Shown here in pieces: positions 22,895-33,310 of a stretch of DNA of 64,000 nt. Below the pieces are notes generated by a model. That model was not told the DNA's origin. It was given only the letters and a program-made list of their open reading frames with translations, and made no database searches. The stretch is from Isoetes taiwanensis. Its lineage: Eukaryota; Streptophyta; Lycopodiopsida; Isoetales; Isoetaceae. The stretch is taken from the NCBI GenBank assembly GCA_021234155.1, contig JAJEKV010000044.1, forward strand, positions 10,204,777 to 10,268,776. Direction: 5' to 3'. Each line of letters opens with the position of its first letter. Position 1 is the first letter of the stretch. A program made the translations under genes and the position numbers.

Positions 22895-23110
22895 AGTGCC
22901 CAAGCTCTTCTTGATCGAGCTTACAAACGCACTGTGAGGACTCAAATGTTGCAATACTTGGTCAAGTGGAAGCACTTACCAGTTGAGGATGCTACCTGGG
23001 TGATGAAGATAGACCTTGAGAAGCACTATCCGGATTTCATGCGGGAATCTCAAGGCCGCACCATCAACGATGCTATCAACCCCGCTTCCGGCGGTAAGCT
23101 TGAAGGCTGA
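22895..23110 (+). pseudogene. pol: Integrase C-terminal chromodomain
   Basis: The frame reads LLDRAYKRTVRTQMLQYLVK then WKHLPVEDATWVMKIDLEKH and ends at TGA 23108-23110. YLVKWK..P.E.ATW is the chromodomain signature of chromoviruses, where it directs integration to heterochromatin by binding modified histone H3. The domain itself is open; only its link to the upstream integrase is frameshifted. Confidence 0.88.
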
Positions 23111-23747
23111 TTTGCCGAGAATCATGTTCTAGAGGGGTAGATGCATCGTACCTTATAACAATAACCGATGATGAGATCACCTTCGTGTTCTCTAGGACGT
23201 GGTGTATTGTTGATGTTGACATGACCGCGCATTGCTTGGAAAGCATATAGTAAATAGACAGCGTTCATTCCGGCAATACGGGGAACTGAACCATTCCTTA
23301 TGCCACAATGAATTGCAAGCCCTAGACATGATAGACTCCCTTTTAGATATTTTTTTTATTTTCTTTATAGGGGGTGGCCCCTTTAACCACACCTTCATCA
23401 TATTATTAATCTACGGGTATATGGATATGTGCAGGCCAGTGAACAGGTCGTCGCCTGCCTTGTATAGAGGGTTGCTGATGACCCAACTTTTCCCGTAGTC
23501 CTTTTGTCTACATGTGTGATTTATGTTGTCTAAATGTTTTGAATCGGACTGTGGTCCTAAACTCTCTTGATGATAACTTGTGTAAGGCACCTTCGTGCTT
23601 GTACTTTGCTATTGTAACTTCAATATATATTACTGTCAGAAATACTATAATTTCAACGTAGTAATGTTATATTCTTAACTCCATTTTTCTAAATAAATAA
23701 ACATTCGTTTAGTTGACCCCAATGCTGAGGACAGCATTATTTTTTTT
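23111..23747 (+). other. Chromovirus 3' untranslated region
   Basis: Between the pol stop and the polypurine tract. AT-rich, with no domain-bearing frame. Confidence 0.6.
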
Positions 23748-23760
23748 AAGGAGGGGAGAA
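23748..23760 (+). promoter_or_regulatory. Polypurine tract
   Basis: AAGGAGGGGAGAA, preceded by a T-run, directly abuts the 3' LTR start TGTGACG. It is the plus-strand primer site of reverse transcription. Confidence 0.9.
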
Positions 23761-25380
23761 TGTGACGTTCCACGTATTTATACGGTCTACGTCACGTATT
23801 CATACGACAAACACAAGCACGTCACCCCCCTAAAGGTACGCTACCATGGGAGTATGGGAACGTGATTGCAACCTAAGGGGTTACCTTACAATGGATTAAA
23901 TTAGCTATGCTAATTTAACACATTAATAATAATAACCTAGAACTTAGGAAGTGGGGCTAATTACCATTTGGGGAGAAGCCACCGCCCAATCGATTGGGGT
24001 GCATGGGGTTGCCAAGTTTGGATGCCAACTTGACCCCTATCCCCGGGATTGACTCCTCTAATCGACCAAGGAAGGCCAGGAGCCGGAGCCATCATCCACC
24101 GGGCAGAGAATCACCATACTAGTCGCCCCCGCGCAGCAAGCCTGAATTCCTAACTCCCCGGAGATGGAAGCCCCATGGAAATGAGTCCAGCCATGTAATT
24201 CGGGTAGGTGGCTATGTGAATTCTAGATAACGCTTGGTTGTGTCCGTTTCTCCGTTCTCTTTGGGATTCAATCTAACCCCTTGGTTGTACAAACAAATTC
24301 TCTTTATATTCAATTCGGATTTCTATTCGAGAGGATGAATTGTTAGCTCTTTTGTTAAATCGACTCAAATCTGGGGGATTACGGGGTAGAGACCTCCGAA
24401 CCGCGGTAATCGTAGTATGCTCCTAGATAGCGCCCAATAGAGTCCCATTAGATGCTGCTCGTGCACAAGAACCCACCGGGTCCTAGATGCTATGGTCCGC
24501 TTAGCACCGCACAAGGAACACAAGTGGTGACATGAGGGGTGGGGTCTTGCATGAGCATACATGGTTCCCGAGACTCCTACAAAGTGGGCTAGGCCCCGAC
24601 AGCCGGCCACGTAGAGGGCGGGTATGGGTCCGACACTCCCCGGGTGGGAAGGTGTGATCCGTATGGAGCACCTTGCACTTTGAGTAGATTTAGGGCGAGT
24701 AAGTTCCGCACGGATACACGGGGTCGCTGATGCGCACGTATTCTCTAGCTCGCCCGTGGAACCACTGCGGATTCTCGAAGGGGACGCTTCCCCCTCCTGC
24801 CTCATCGGACCAAAGGCCATGAACCCGAGTAGGCTCAAAGGGTGATTCCTCCAACCCGCAAGGTTTCCTGGGAAGGCTATAGCAAAGCCATAGCATGAAT
24901 TGACCCATCCGCAAAGTGTGCACGAGGGGCGGATGGAGTGGACAACCCTAGCCGATGTTCTATTGCCAGCCCAACGCCATGCCAAGATTCGGCCCCGCTG
25001 ATCTCTTGAGGCCTAGCCGCCGGTCGATCCTCACCGAGTCTCGAGTAGGGGTAGAACCCGGGTTTGGGGTGTTTTCCTAGGATTAGATGCATATTCTATG
25101 CCGCTGGTATATTAGATGGATGCGCCACCCTTCGTGGTGGTGGTTATTTATGTATATTCATGCTGCGGCTAACCCTTGTATTCATGCTTCCGCCGACGTA
25201 GGAGTCCCATTGAAGGCGTAATAATGACCCCTTTCGGTCCTTCTTCTTCCCGCCTCATTTCATAGGTGGCCCCAAACAGACGGAGGGCCCCGCTCATGGT
25301 GAGATGATCGCCATGGGAGGGGAAAGTCCCCCGTATGTATAACGTCCGAGGGTCGATATATATTACGGGGAGCGGCCACA
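23761..25380 (+). repeat. 3' LTR of the chromovirus
   Basis: 1620 bp, TGTGACG...GGCCACA, followed by the target duplication ACGAC. The first about 215 bp are identical to the 5' LTR. Beyond that, blocks of identity alternate with short scrambles in C/G-rich motifs. The long minus-strand open frame at 24365-24985 is LTR sequence, not a gene. Confidence 0.93.
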
Positions 25381-25385
25381 ACGAC

Positions 25386-26430
25386 AAACCGATGGTTACA
25401 AGTATCACCGGGCAAAGAAGTGCAATGAGATGCCTAAGGTGATTGCATAAGTGTTCAATGGTTGCTCCTCTTTGGTTGGAGAGGAACTTGAGCATGTCAT
25501 TGCAAATAATGGTGGAAGTGGGGAGGTTGATGGTAAGGGAGTGAATAAAGATGTTGTGTAATACAAAACCTATAGTAAAGCAAGGGAAATCGAGAGTCTT
25601 GTATGGAGGCTCATAACCATGATTCATATTGAGTTGAGAAGTCTCGAACAAGATCAGAGGAACTCAGCTTCAAGGACTGATGATGTAGCAGACTAAAGGT
25701 TGTTATTTCTTTTAGTGCATATTTGTTCTCCAGTCGGTGAACTTCTAATAATGCATTTTTTTTGCATAACATGATGCTTCTTATATATGAATTCGACACT
25801 ACTTTGCCGAATTTGTGTTGTATCAAGTTATTGCATGAATGCTCCGTTGTCACTTACCAAGGATAGGGAAACAATGAGACTAACGTTGAACGCTATTACT
25901 AAATTAATAAGCATGGGGCCATCTCAAGGGTGTCTAGGCAATCGCCGGACATCCAACAAATCTTACACCCACGTTCATTCCAAATAGTTCTCCGGCATGT
26001 TATGATTTTGTTGTATTCCATGTTTTGCTGAATAACTTGAACAGATGCTGGGAGGATGCTTTCAGGCCCATATATGACTGGTTGAATCATCAAAAAGGAA
26101 CATTGTAAATTACCCAAAAATCACAAAAAGCGGGGCTCATGGGCACCTACATTGCGGTTTGAAGCATTGTTGTAGGAAACCGCCTAGCAACTACATGCTT
26201 GGCAACCAAGATTTGCAACACCACAGTTTTCTTTCAAGAAAAACTTGTAAATACTTCCTCCACACAATAACCAACCCCTGACAACACTGCTATTATAATT
26301 ACTAGTAACAATATGTTTTTACACTGAAACCCCAGAGTCCATGTGTCCAGTTGGATCCTAGTCCAACAGGAGCTCAACATCTAAGGAGGAGTTAGTAATA
26401 CAAATGGCTTTCAAGTATGATTTAAGCCAC
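25386..26430. other. Flank right of the chromovirus, no gene recognised
   Basis: Continuation of the pre-insertion sequence. Short frames (for example 25169-25651 minus) have no domain I recognise. Much of the stretch is AT-rich. Confidence 0.5.
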
Positions 26431-26435
26431 TTCAC

Positions 26436-26745
26436 CCTCCGGCCATGGAGGGCAACCCTCCGTGCGCAGCACCTTGTTCTGTTTGGTTTTTGTGGGCAGG
26501 TTTAATTGCTGGGGGAGTTGGAGCGGCTGTGGGAAATCCGGCAGATGTAGCTATGGTAAGAATGCCAGCAGATGGAAGGCTAGAGTTTCATCAAAGAAGG
26601 AATTATGCTGGAGTTGGAGATGCTTTGTTTAGAATGACAAGATAGGAAGGAATACGATCTTTATGAATTGGCTCTACACCTACGATTCAAAGGGCGATGA
26701 GTGTTACAGCGGCCCAGCTGGCGAAATATGATCAGATCAAATAAA
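26436..26745 (+). pseudogene. Mitochondrial dicarboxylate carrier (DIC/UCP-type) fragment
   Basis: The frame reads AGLIAGGVGAAVGNPADVAM, VRMPADGRLEFHQRRNYAGV and GDALFRMTR, then a stop. In the same frame it continues EGIRSL, a stop at the usual Trp, then GSTPTIQRAMSVTAAQLAKYDQIK. This is the middle of plant mitochondrial dicarboxylate carriers (PxD motif as NPADVAMVRMQADGR; RNYKSV; RGS..T..RAM). Two in-frame stops, no upstream or downstream carrier repeats and no introns suggest a truncated, perhaps processed, pseudogene. Functional carriers exchange dicarboxylates across the inner mitochondrial membrane. Confidence 0.8.
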
Positions 26746-26749
26746 CTTT

Positions 26750-27655
26750 ACTTGATCATAACATAATCAGATGTAGAATCAGTTGTGGAGTGTCAGGAGA
26801 GGGAGAAGACACCAGATCTGTTGTGTGTTGGCTTTGTGTCAATTTGTTTTCTATATCAGAGTTTCGTTTGAAATTGTGTGTACATATTTTGTATGTAAAC
26901 TTGAGTTAGAATTCTGTATACATATGGATGGGAATTTGCTATTTCATGTCATGTATGGTGGATATGAACCTTAGGTTTTGGCTTTCGTTTTATATGGCAA
27001 AAAAATTGTAGACCATCGATGAGGTACAATATGTGGAATATACTGGCAATCCTTTTGGAGGGCTGCTTGGATGGCTAATGTTCATTGTGAAGCTGCATTA
27101 GTCAACGTTAGAAGATGGGTTAGCTGTCGTCCACCAGCATTAGGGATCGTTAGGTTCTAATCTGGTCATGCAGGACGAGCATTGTGTTCTGGTTTGGCAA
27201 TGAGAAACAAACAGAGAAGAAAGAGCAAAGAAGAAAAAGCTCGATCCTTTCTTTGCATGTTGCAATGCAAGCATCATTCCTCTGTAATGCAAGGTCTGGT
27301 TGCAAGTCGGCATCCAAACCTGCAACTTAATTATTATCGTAATTGGTTGAGGGCATTAAGCCTGTAGTTAAGAGAATTTTAATAGTCTCAGGCTTAGGAG
27401 TATGGCATTTCCTTTGGCGACTATAGACTCGCGTGTGTAAGAGCATTTTTGTTTCTTCTATTTAGACTAGTGTTCATATTTTAAATTTTGTCTATGTGAA
27501 CAAATTTGTTCTTGATAAGAAAATGCAAATGGTCTACGGACAAAGGGATACAAGCAACAACAGATAAGTTCTTTAGTACTTGTCCTTTGATATTTTCAAT
27601 ATCTCAACGAACTAGCTATTCAGATGCATCATGCAATGTTTGGGATAATTTTTTT
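26750..27655. other. Intergenic, no gene recognised
   Basis: AT-rich sequence downstream of the carrier pseudogene with short unsupported frames on both strands. Confidence 0.5.
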
Positions 27656-27662
27656 TTTTACA

Positions 27663-27753
27663 GGTGTTAGGTCCATCATGTCAAATGGTTTGGATTCGTG
27701 GAGGACCAGCAGCTTTAGATGCAAACAATATTGCTGGAGCAGTCAATGGGAGG
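27663..27753 (+). other. Exon-like segment (unrecognised)
   Basis: A T-rich tract and ACAG precede an open segment reading VLGPSCQMVWIRGGPAALDA then NNIAGAVNGR, ending at GGGAG/GTGCCT, a donor-like site. The composition and borders look like an internal exon of about 91 bp. No neighbouring exon is identified and I do not recognise the peptide. It may be a relic of the locus that contains the carrier fragment. Confidence 0.25.
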
Positions 27754-28199
27754 TGCCTATCAAATCTTGATTATTTTTTACCTTTTTAGCAGGCTTGTCT
27801 AACCCCCCTTACAACACTTCCTAAAATTCTAGCCTATCCACCTGGCCTGCCACCTCGTTCAAATTTGTTTTAACCGCCGGGTCTCTGAATTTTAGCATCT
27901 ACGGCCGAGGAAATTTAAAAACTCCGGAAAATTCACTTTGATAGCTCGTCACTTTCTAGGATTTCATATAGCTTGGGTTTTCGCAGGTTGAGTTTTTTTG
28001 CCGGATTTGATACTTCACTGCTTGCCGGTAGGTTTTGGATTTTGCAGATGAAGATAAGAAGATGAATACTAAAAGCTTCAAAATCACCAATGTTTTTGCT
28101 TCATTTATTTTCTGCCAGCAATTCTTGGTGATCGACGACCTCCGTAACTAGTTTTTGCAAAGCTGATGTTGCCCCCCTTTGTGTGATAGACATGTCCAT

Positions 28200-30037
28200 G
28201 AAGCAAATGCCCTATCAAGGAGGCACTACAGAATCCTTCACCATGACTACTATGCAGTGCAACCCGCAACTCTTAAGTGCTCAAATGAGAACTTATCTTT
28301 CTGTCTATATGTGTCTTTGATTAACGTCAATCTAGAAAAGCTGTGTGTTTATTAACCCTTTTGAGGCTTCAAAAAGTATCAGGAAATATAACTGCATCTC
28401 AATCAGGCCAATGGAGCTGATATAGATCAATGTAGTCGATTTGTAGACGAAGTAAGCTACACTCATGGGAAGGCCACTAAACTTCTTGGTATTCCTGTGG
28501 GCATTCATATTTCTACCTCCGATACTTGGGATATTTCCACAGAAGGGCTGCGAAAGCATTTGTTTTGGTGGGGTACTGCTAAGTTCTCTCTGCCATCGCG
28601 AATAACTGTTGTTAAGCATGTCTTAAGTAATTCCCACATCTATATGACCTCTACCCTTCTGGCTTCTCAATTAAAACTTCAGGTGATTGTTACCATTACC
28701 CCTAATTTTATTTGGGGTGGGAATGAGGAGCATGCTGTGGTCAAGGTGGCATGGTCCAAATGCACTAGGTCAAAATTTGCAGGTGGTTTTGGTAAGATAG
28801 ACTTCCATTTGCAGAGTAAGATTCTGATTTCTAAGTTCATTTGGAGGATCCTTTTGAATATGGTTGACTCACCTGGAGTGCGGTTGGTAAAGCAGTCACT
28901 TGCATATTGTATTCCTTTTGGGAAGGCTTTGTTAAAATCTCTTCTTCCTTGGGGTCTCTTTTATTAGCTATGCCCTTTTCCTAACGCCTCCCTTTTTTTG
29001 AACGGCTTGCTGGAGTCTTGGGAGATAGTACGGTCGTGTCGATCTTGTTGCATATCATCAGTTGAGTGCTCCTTGTTGGTGGATACCTGTGGAAAATAAT
29101 CTTCCACTTTGCGCCTCAGTTCATCCATTAAAGGTTAGCAGGAATCTTGACAGTTATGGCATGGGATGATTCTGGCTAGTTATCGACATGGGAAATCTTT
29201 CAAACAAAATTCTTATTGTCTCGATGGGACAGACCTATTTGGCAAAAGCTTGCTAGTACTCTGCCATTGGTTGCTCCAGAGGCTATTGAAGGTTGCATGT
29301 GCATTTTCCACCAGAGTGTTCACGAGCATAGGCTTATGAACTCTATGTATAGGCTGCTTGTCAGTGGTGATATCCTTCCGCCATCCACTAAGTGGTCCCT
29401 TCAGCTCCCACCTCCTAGTTGGATATGCATGTGGACTTGGGCTTGGGATAAACTACTTCATCCTAAGGTGGTTGTGCTTTAGTGGCAGATTCTTCACAGG
29501 TGCTCTCGTGTGAATGTGCTTGTCCACAGATCTGATCCTCAAGTGTCAGCATTCTGCCCACTGTGCAAGCAAAGGGACGAGAATATTGAGCATTGTTTCT
29601 TTTTATGTGATCATCTCCAGCCTGTGACATTGACAAGTCACCAAGTGCTCCTGGCTATTTATCCAGATACTTGGAATAAGTTGCGAAGTCAAGCATTTCA
29701 TTTAGCATCGGGATGGTTGTTGTGGTCCATCTGGAAGCGTAGGAGATTGTGTGTCTTTCAATGTTTGGATATTCCTCCTGCAGTTGTCCTTTAGGACGCA
29801 CAAGCTAGAATTGCTAAGGCCTACCATTGCTCTTCGCTTGCTCCTGCCAAGCGACAGTTCATATTTGAGTTCCATTTGAGTGTGTTGTCTTGTGCATAGG
29901 CTGGTGATTCTACTCAGTGGATCATGATTATCCTCTAAGATTTTATGTCTGCCTGTGCATTTGTATCTAGCTTTTGGATTGGAGTTCCAATAAAGTTTGT
30001 CGTCCATTAAAAAAAAAAAAAAAAAAAAAAAAAAACA
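28200..30037 (+). mobile_element. 5'-truncated L1-type LINE with poly(A) tail
   Basis: Sense frames give the end of reverse transcriptase (ATKLLGIPVGIHISTSDTWD, LPSRITVVKHVLSNSHIYMT, NFIWGGNEEHAVVKVAWSKC) and then the zf-RVT region (CMWTWAWDKLLHPK, HRCSRVNVLVHRSDPQVSAF, CPLCKQRDENIEHCFFLCDH). This is the architecture of plant L1-type LINE ORF2 proteins. The element ends AATAAAGTTTGTCGTCCATT followed by a pure A-run (about 30009-30035). Several frame breaks make it inactive. The minus-strand fragment at 4.1-4.96 kb is a relative. Confidence 0.88.
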
Positions 30038-30039
30038 AA

Positions 30040-31025
30040 TGACAGTGTTAATAACTACTTCTTGTACCCTTTAAAGATGATTTTCTAAATGGAACACCCG
30101 TAGGATGCAATAATAATACTAGTTGCAGAGCTCTTATTATAAATAGTCTATTTTTCCAGGTCTAGAATTGAAAGGAACCCGACCAAAAGATGTAAACTTA
30201 AGATGCCAAAAAGAACTTAGTTTTACCTTGACAGTAGAAGGCACATTATGGTTTGGATTGAAAGAGGACGCTTCAGCACATTGCGAAGGCCTTGAATCAA
30301 AGGCTACTGCCAGGAATCTATAGGTTGCATAGCAACATCCTCCTCTGGAACTAAAGGGGTATCATTGGCAGTGCAATTATTCTAAAACATATCCTCCTCA
30401 TTACCATCCATCTGAGCAGTCTCACTCTGCAACCCAGTCTCCTCACTACCCATATCACAATCCCATTGATGAGTAAGTTGAGATGCTAAAGGGCAGCTCG
30501 TGAAATAATCGATGACCCTCTGCGTATGTTGTCTGCCATATTTTTTCCAGTCACAATGTTCAAATCCTAAAACTCATGTGAAATACTGCGGAAAATGTAT
30601 TGCACTTCTAAGATAATTAGTGTTTTCATAATAAAATATATGATCATGATAATGATTCTGGTTGATTATATGTTTAAGCAGTTAAATGGTTTTGATGATG
30701 ATTCTGCTTCATTATATGTTTAAGCAGTTAAATGGTTTTGTTGAAATGAATTCTAGTTGCAAGGCAACCCACAGTGCATTAGCACTTTTTTTTTTGGAGA
30801 ACTCAAAACTTAAATTAAAAAGAGAAAAAATATCACATGAAGTTTCTACAGAAGATGAGATAACCCCAAGCCTCATCCTTAATATCATAATGCAACCTCG
30901 AAGTCAAATGTTAGTCATAGAAACGAGATCTAATCTCTTGGTAGAGATCTGTAGTAGGAGGGCGCACACCTCTAAAAACTACCTGACATCTGGTTCCACA
31001 CCACCCAACTAACCAATAATACTAG
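30040..31025. other. Intergenic, no gene recognised
   Basis: Contains an imperfect direct repeat (TTAAATGGTTTTG...ATTATATGTTTAAGCAG) near 30640-30745, but no supportable gene. Confidence 0.5.
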
Positions 31026-31029
31026 GTGG

Positions 31030-32175
31030 GCCTCAGTCTGGATGAAAGTTGTAAGGACTTTTAAGTATCTGGGAATCGATTTCTCTACTAACATGCTATG
31101 GGGTGACTGTGTAGAAAGAAGGGTCAGCGCGGGATGGAAAGCTCTGTATGCAATGCAGAATAGCTGTCACAGGATAGATCTCTGCGATTGGGCACGCAAA
31201 GCACACTTGTTTCGAGCACTCGTGGAACCAGTACTGCTGTATGGGGTAGAGGTCTGGGGGCCAGCGATTAGCAAGGGTACTTGGGATAAGCTAGAGAGGG
31301 TGCAGAAGGCTTTCCTGACATACAGCCTAGGCGTCAAGGACACGGTGCCTTATCCAATTTTGCTATATGAGACTGGCTTTTGGCCCTTGCAGCATTCTGC
31401 TATGCGCAGGCACCTTGCGTATTTCCATAAGGTTGACGAAATGGATGCACAACGTCTTCCTCCCCGGGCTCTATTATTGGCACAAGGGCCGCAACGTCTG
31501 AAGAGAGTATGGCAAGAGCATTGTAGGGGATGGTTCGCACGATGGTCCATAAACTATCAACACATTGTGGATCCACGCACAGGTCAATCCGTCGCTTGAA
31601 CACCGCCCCCACCAGTATCTGAAGGCACACATTTCCACCAAGAAACGAAGAGCTATAGCTGCAATAAGGACAGGGTCCCACCATCTCAGAATTGAGACAG
31701 GCCGCTGGGGTACGGATGGAGGGCAGGGAATCCCCCGGCATGAGAGATTATGCCAGTGCTGTCACATGCAGATAGTAGAAGATGAACACCATGCTCTACA
31801 GGAATGCCCAGCATATGCACACATCCGAGCAGCTCATGCCGATCTCAGATGCTCTGAGATAGCAATTCACCAACTGCTGGCTTCGCCAATGGTGGCACGT
31901 CTTGCGTCCTACATTCTGCAAGTCTCCACCGTCAGGGAGTCCCTCACAGCACAGGGAATTTGAGCGCCCAAATAGGGCCTCTCAACGCCTACTACAAGGG
32001 TTTTTCCTCCCACACGGGGGGTTTTTTCATCCCAGTGGTAGAGACACATTGTACAGGGTTTCTGTGGTTTTATTTTGTGTTTGGAAACTTTCCGCTATAT
32101 TGTAAAACCGTCTCATAGGCCAGTTGGTCTCCGTGGACGTTAAAATATACTTCCTTCCTTCCTTCCTTCCTTCTA
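31030..32175 (+). mobile_element. LINE 3' half with (TTCC)n tail
   Basis: 31042-31599 encodes the RT thumb/connection: VRTFKYLGIDFSTNMLWGDC, ARKAHLFRALVEPVLLYGVE, VWGPAISKGTWDKLERVQKA. After a frameshift near 31580, 31565-31963 encodes the C-terminal zinc motif CQCCHMQIVEDEHHALQECP (C-x2-C...H-x4-C). The 3' UTR contains CAAGGGTTTTTCCTCCCACA and ends TTGGTCTCCGTGGACGTTAA, then AATATA and (CTTC)n at 32148-32173. The same zinc motif and 3' end recur at 51.5-52.1 kb. The 5' part (endonuclease, RT palm) is missing, as expected of truncated insertions. Confidence 0.85.
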
Positions 32176-32524
32176 ACAGTTAAAGTTTTTATAATATTGA
32201 CAAATAGAATAAAATAGAATTGATTTTTATCGAGATATAATAGAATATATTTTTTAATATCCATTACGTATACAATGGCTAGTACAATGGCTAGTACAAC
32301 CATTACTACTAGGACAAGAAAAAAATTAAGCCATAGGCAGAGATGACTATTTGTAAATTATAAAATTAATCTTGAATTCATATCTAGAAGTTCTATGCAT
32401 GCTAGGTATTAGGAAGCTAAGTTTCTAATTTAACAATATGTATTGAAATTGCATGATGGTTGAGATGATATAATGAATTTATGTTTTTAAGAGTTTTATG
32501 TTGAGCATAGGTCTTAAGGAGTTT

Positions 32525-32935
32525 TACAATCATCATGGAGCAGTCTAAGGACGAGTTGTCAAGCTCCTAGCATATGGTATCATGGGTATGCCAATGTGTA
32601 GTACACAATCACATGGAGCATCTCCTAGCATAAGATATCACGATCTAGAGTGGGTTTGAACTAACTTCTATTGGTTATGGGGTAGGAACCTTAAATCTGT
32701 TGTATGTAATACCCTATCACATGAAAAAGCTTCTAGCATAAGATGTCGTGGTCTGGAGTGGGTAAGAACTGAGCTATATTGGTCATATTGATTCGGTGGT
32801 AGGGACCTTAAATATGTTGTATGTGAAACATAATCACATGGAGCAGCTCCTATCATAAGGTATCGTAGCCTGGAGTGTGTTTTTCCTAATATGCAATTAC
32901 ATGGTGCATCTGCTAGCATATGTGGCCTGTAGTGG
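32525..32935. repeat. Degenerate tandem repeat, about 60-125 bp spacing, 4-5 copies
   Basis: The phrase CACATGGAGCAGCTCCTAGCATAAG and variants recur at about 32540, 32612, 32717, 32836 and 32900. Several are followed by TATC(A/G)(C/T)(G/A)(A/G)(T/C)CT(A/G)GAGTGGGT. Copies are diverged. Open frames in it are repeat-derived. Confidence 0.65.
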
Positions 32936-33140
32936 ATTCACTACATGTGACATATGTATTGTACTCGTGATGTGATTATGAATAAAGACTAACATCTTGA
33001 AAAAAAAAGAATTCCATATCTAAATGCAAGTTGTGAACGTGTGAACTCATTTGACACATGGAGGTACACAACTTGATATGGATTCCATATTATTTCTTGT
33101 AATGCATGGGGATGGGCATCTTTAAGTGATGAAGGCCTAT

Positions 33141-33310
33141 TAGAATAGAATAGAATAGAATAGAATAGAATAGAATAGAATAGAATAGAATAGAATAGAA
33201 TAGAATAGAATAGAATAGAATAGAATAGAATCGAATCGAATCGAATCGAATCGAATCGAATCGAATAGAATAGAATAGAATAGAATAGAATAGAATAGAA
33301 TAGAATAGAA
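33141..33310. repeat. Composite pentanucleotide satellite (TAGAA)18(TCGAA)7(TAGAA)9
   Basis: Thirty-four uninterrupted pentamers: 18 TAGAA (33141-33230), 7 TCGAA (33231-33265) and 9 TAGAA (33266-33310). The minus-strand unit TTCTA is the tail unit of LINE copies in this window, but the conserved LINE 3' block is absent beside it. Confidence 0.95.

Larger units (their letters stand above)
12237..25380 (+). mobile_element. Complete Ty3/gypsy chromovirus with H3-like leader gene
   Basis: A 13.1-kb element bounded by direct LTRs (TGTGACGTTCC at each start) and flanked by the 5-bp target duplication ACGAC (12232-12236 and 25381-25385). Order: LTR, tRNA-iMet PBS, a 4.4-kb leader with extra coding segments including a histone H3 fold, gag with zinc knuckle, protease, RT, RNase H, integrase, chromodomain, polypurine tract, LTR. 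The order PR-RT-RH-IN and the terminal chromodomain place it among chromoviruses. The first about 215 bp of the two LTRs are identical, implying a recent insertion. Pol nevertheless contains many small indels, concentrated in C/G-rich motifs. Confidence 0.93.

Noticed and set aside
24365-24985. 206-codon minus-strand open frame
   Set aside because: It lies wholly in the 3' LTR. The corresponding part of the 5' LTR is broken differently (13064-13390), and it has no domain. It is an LTR by-product.
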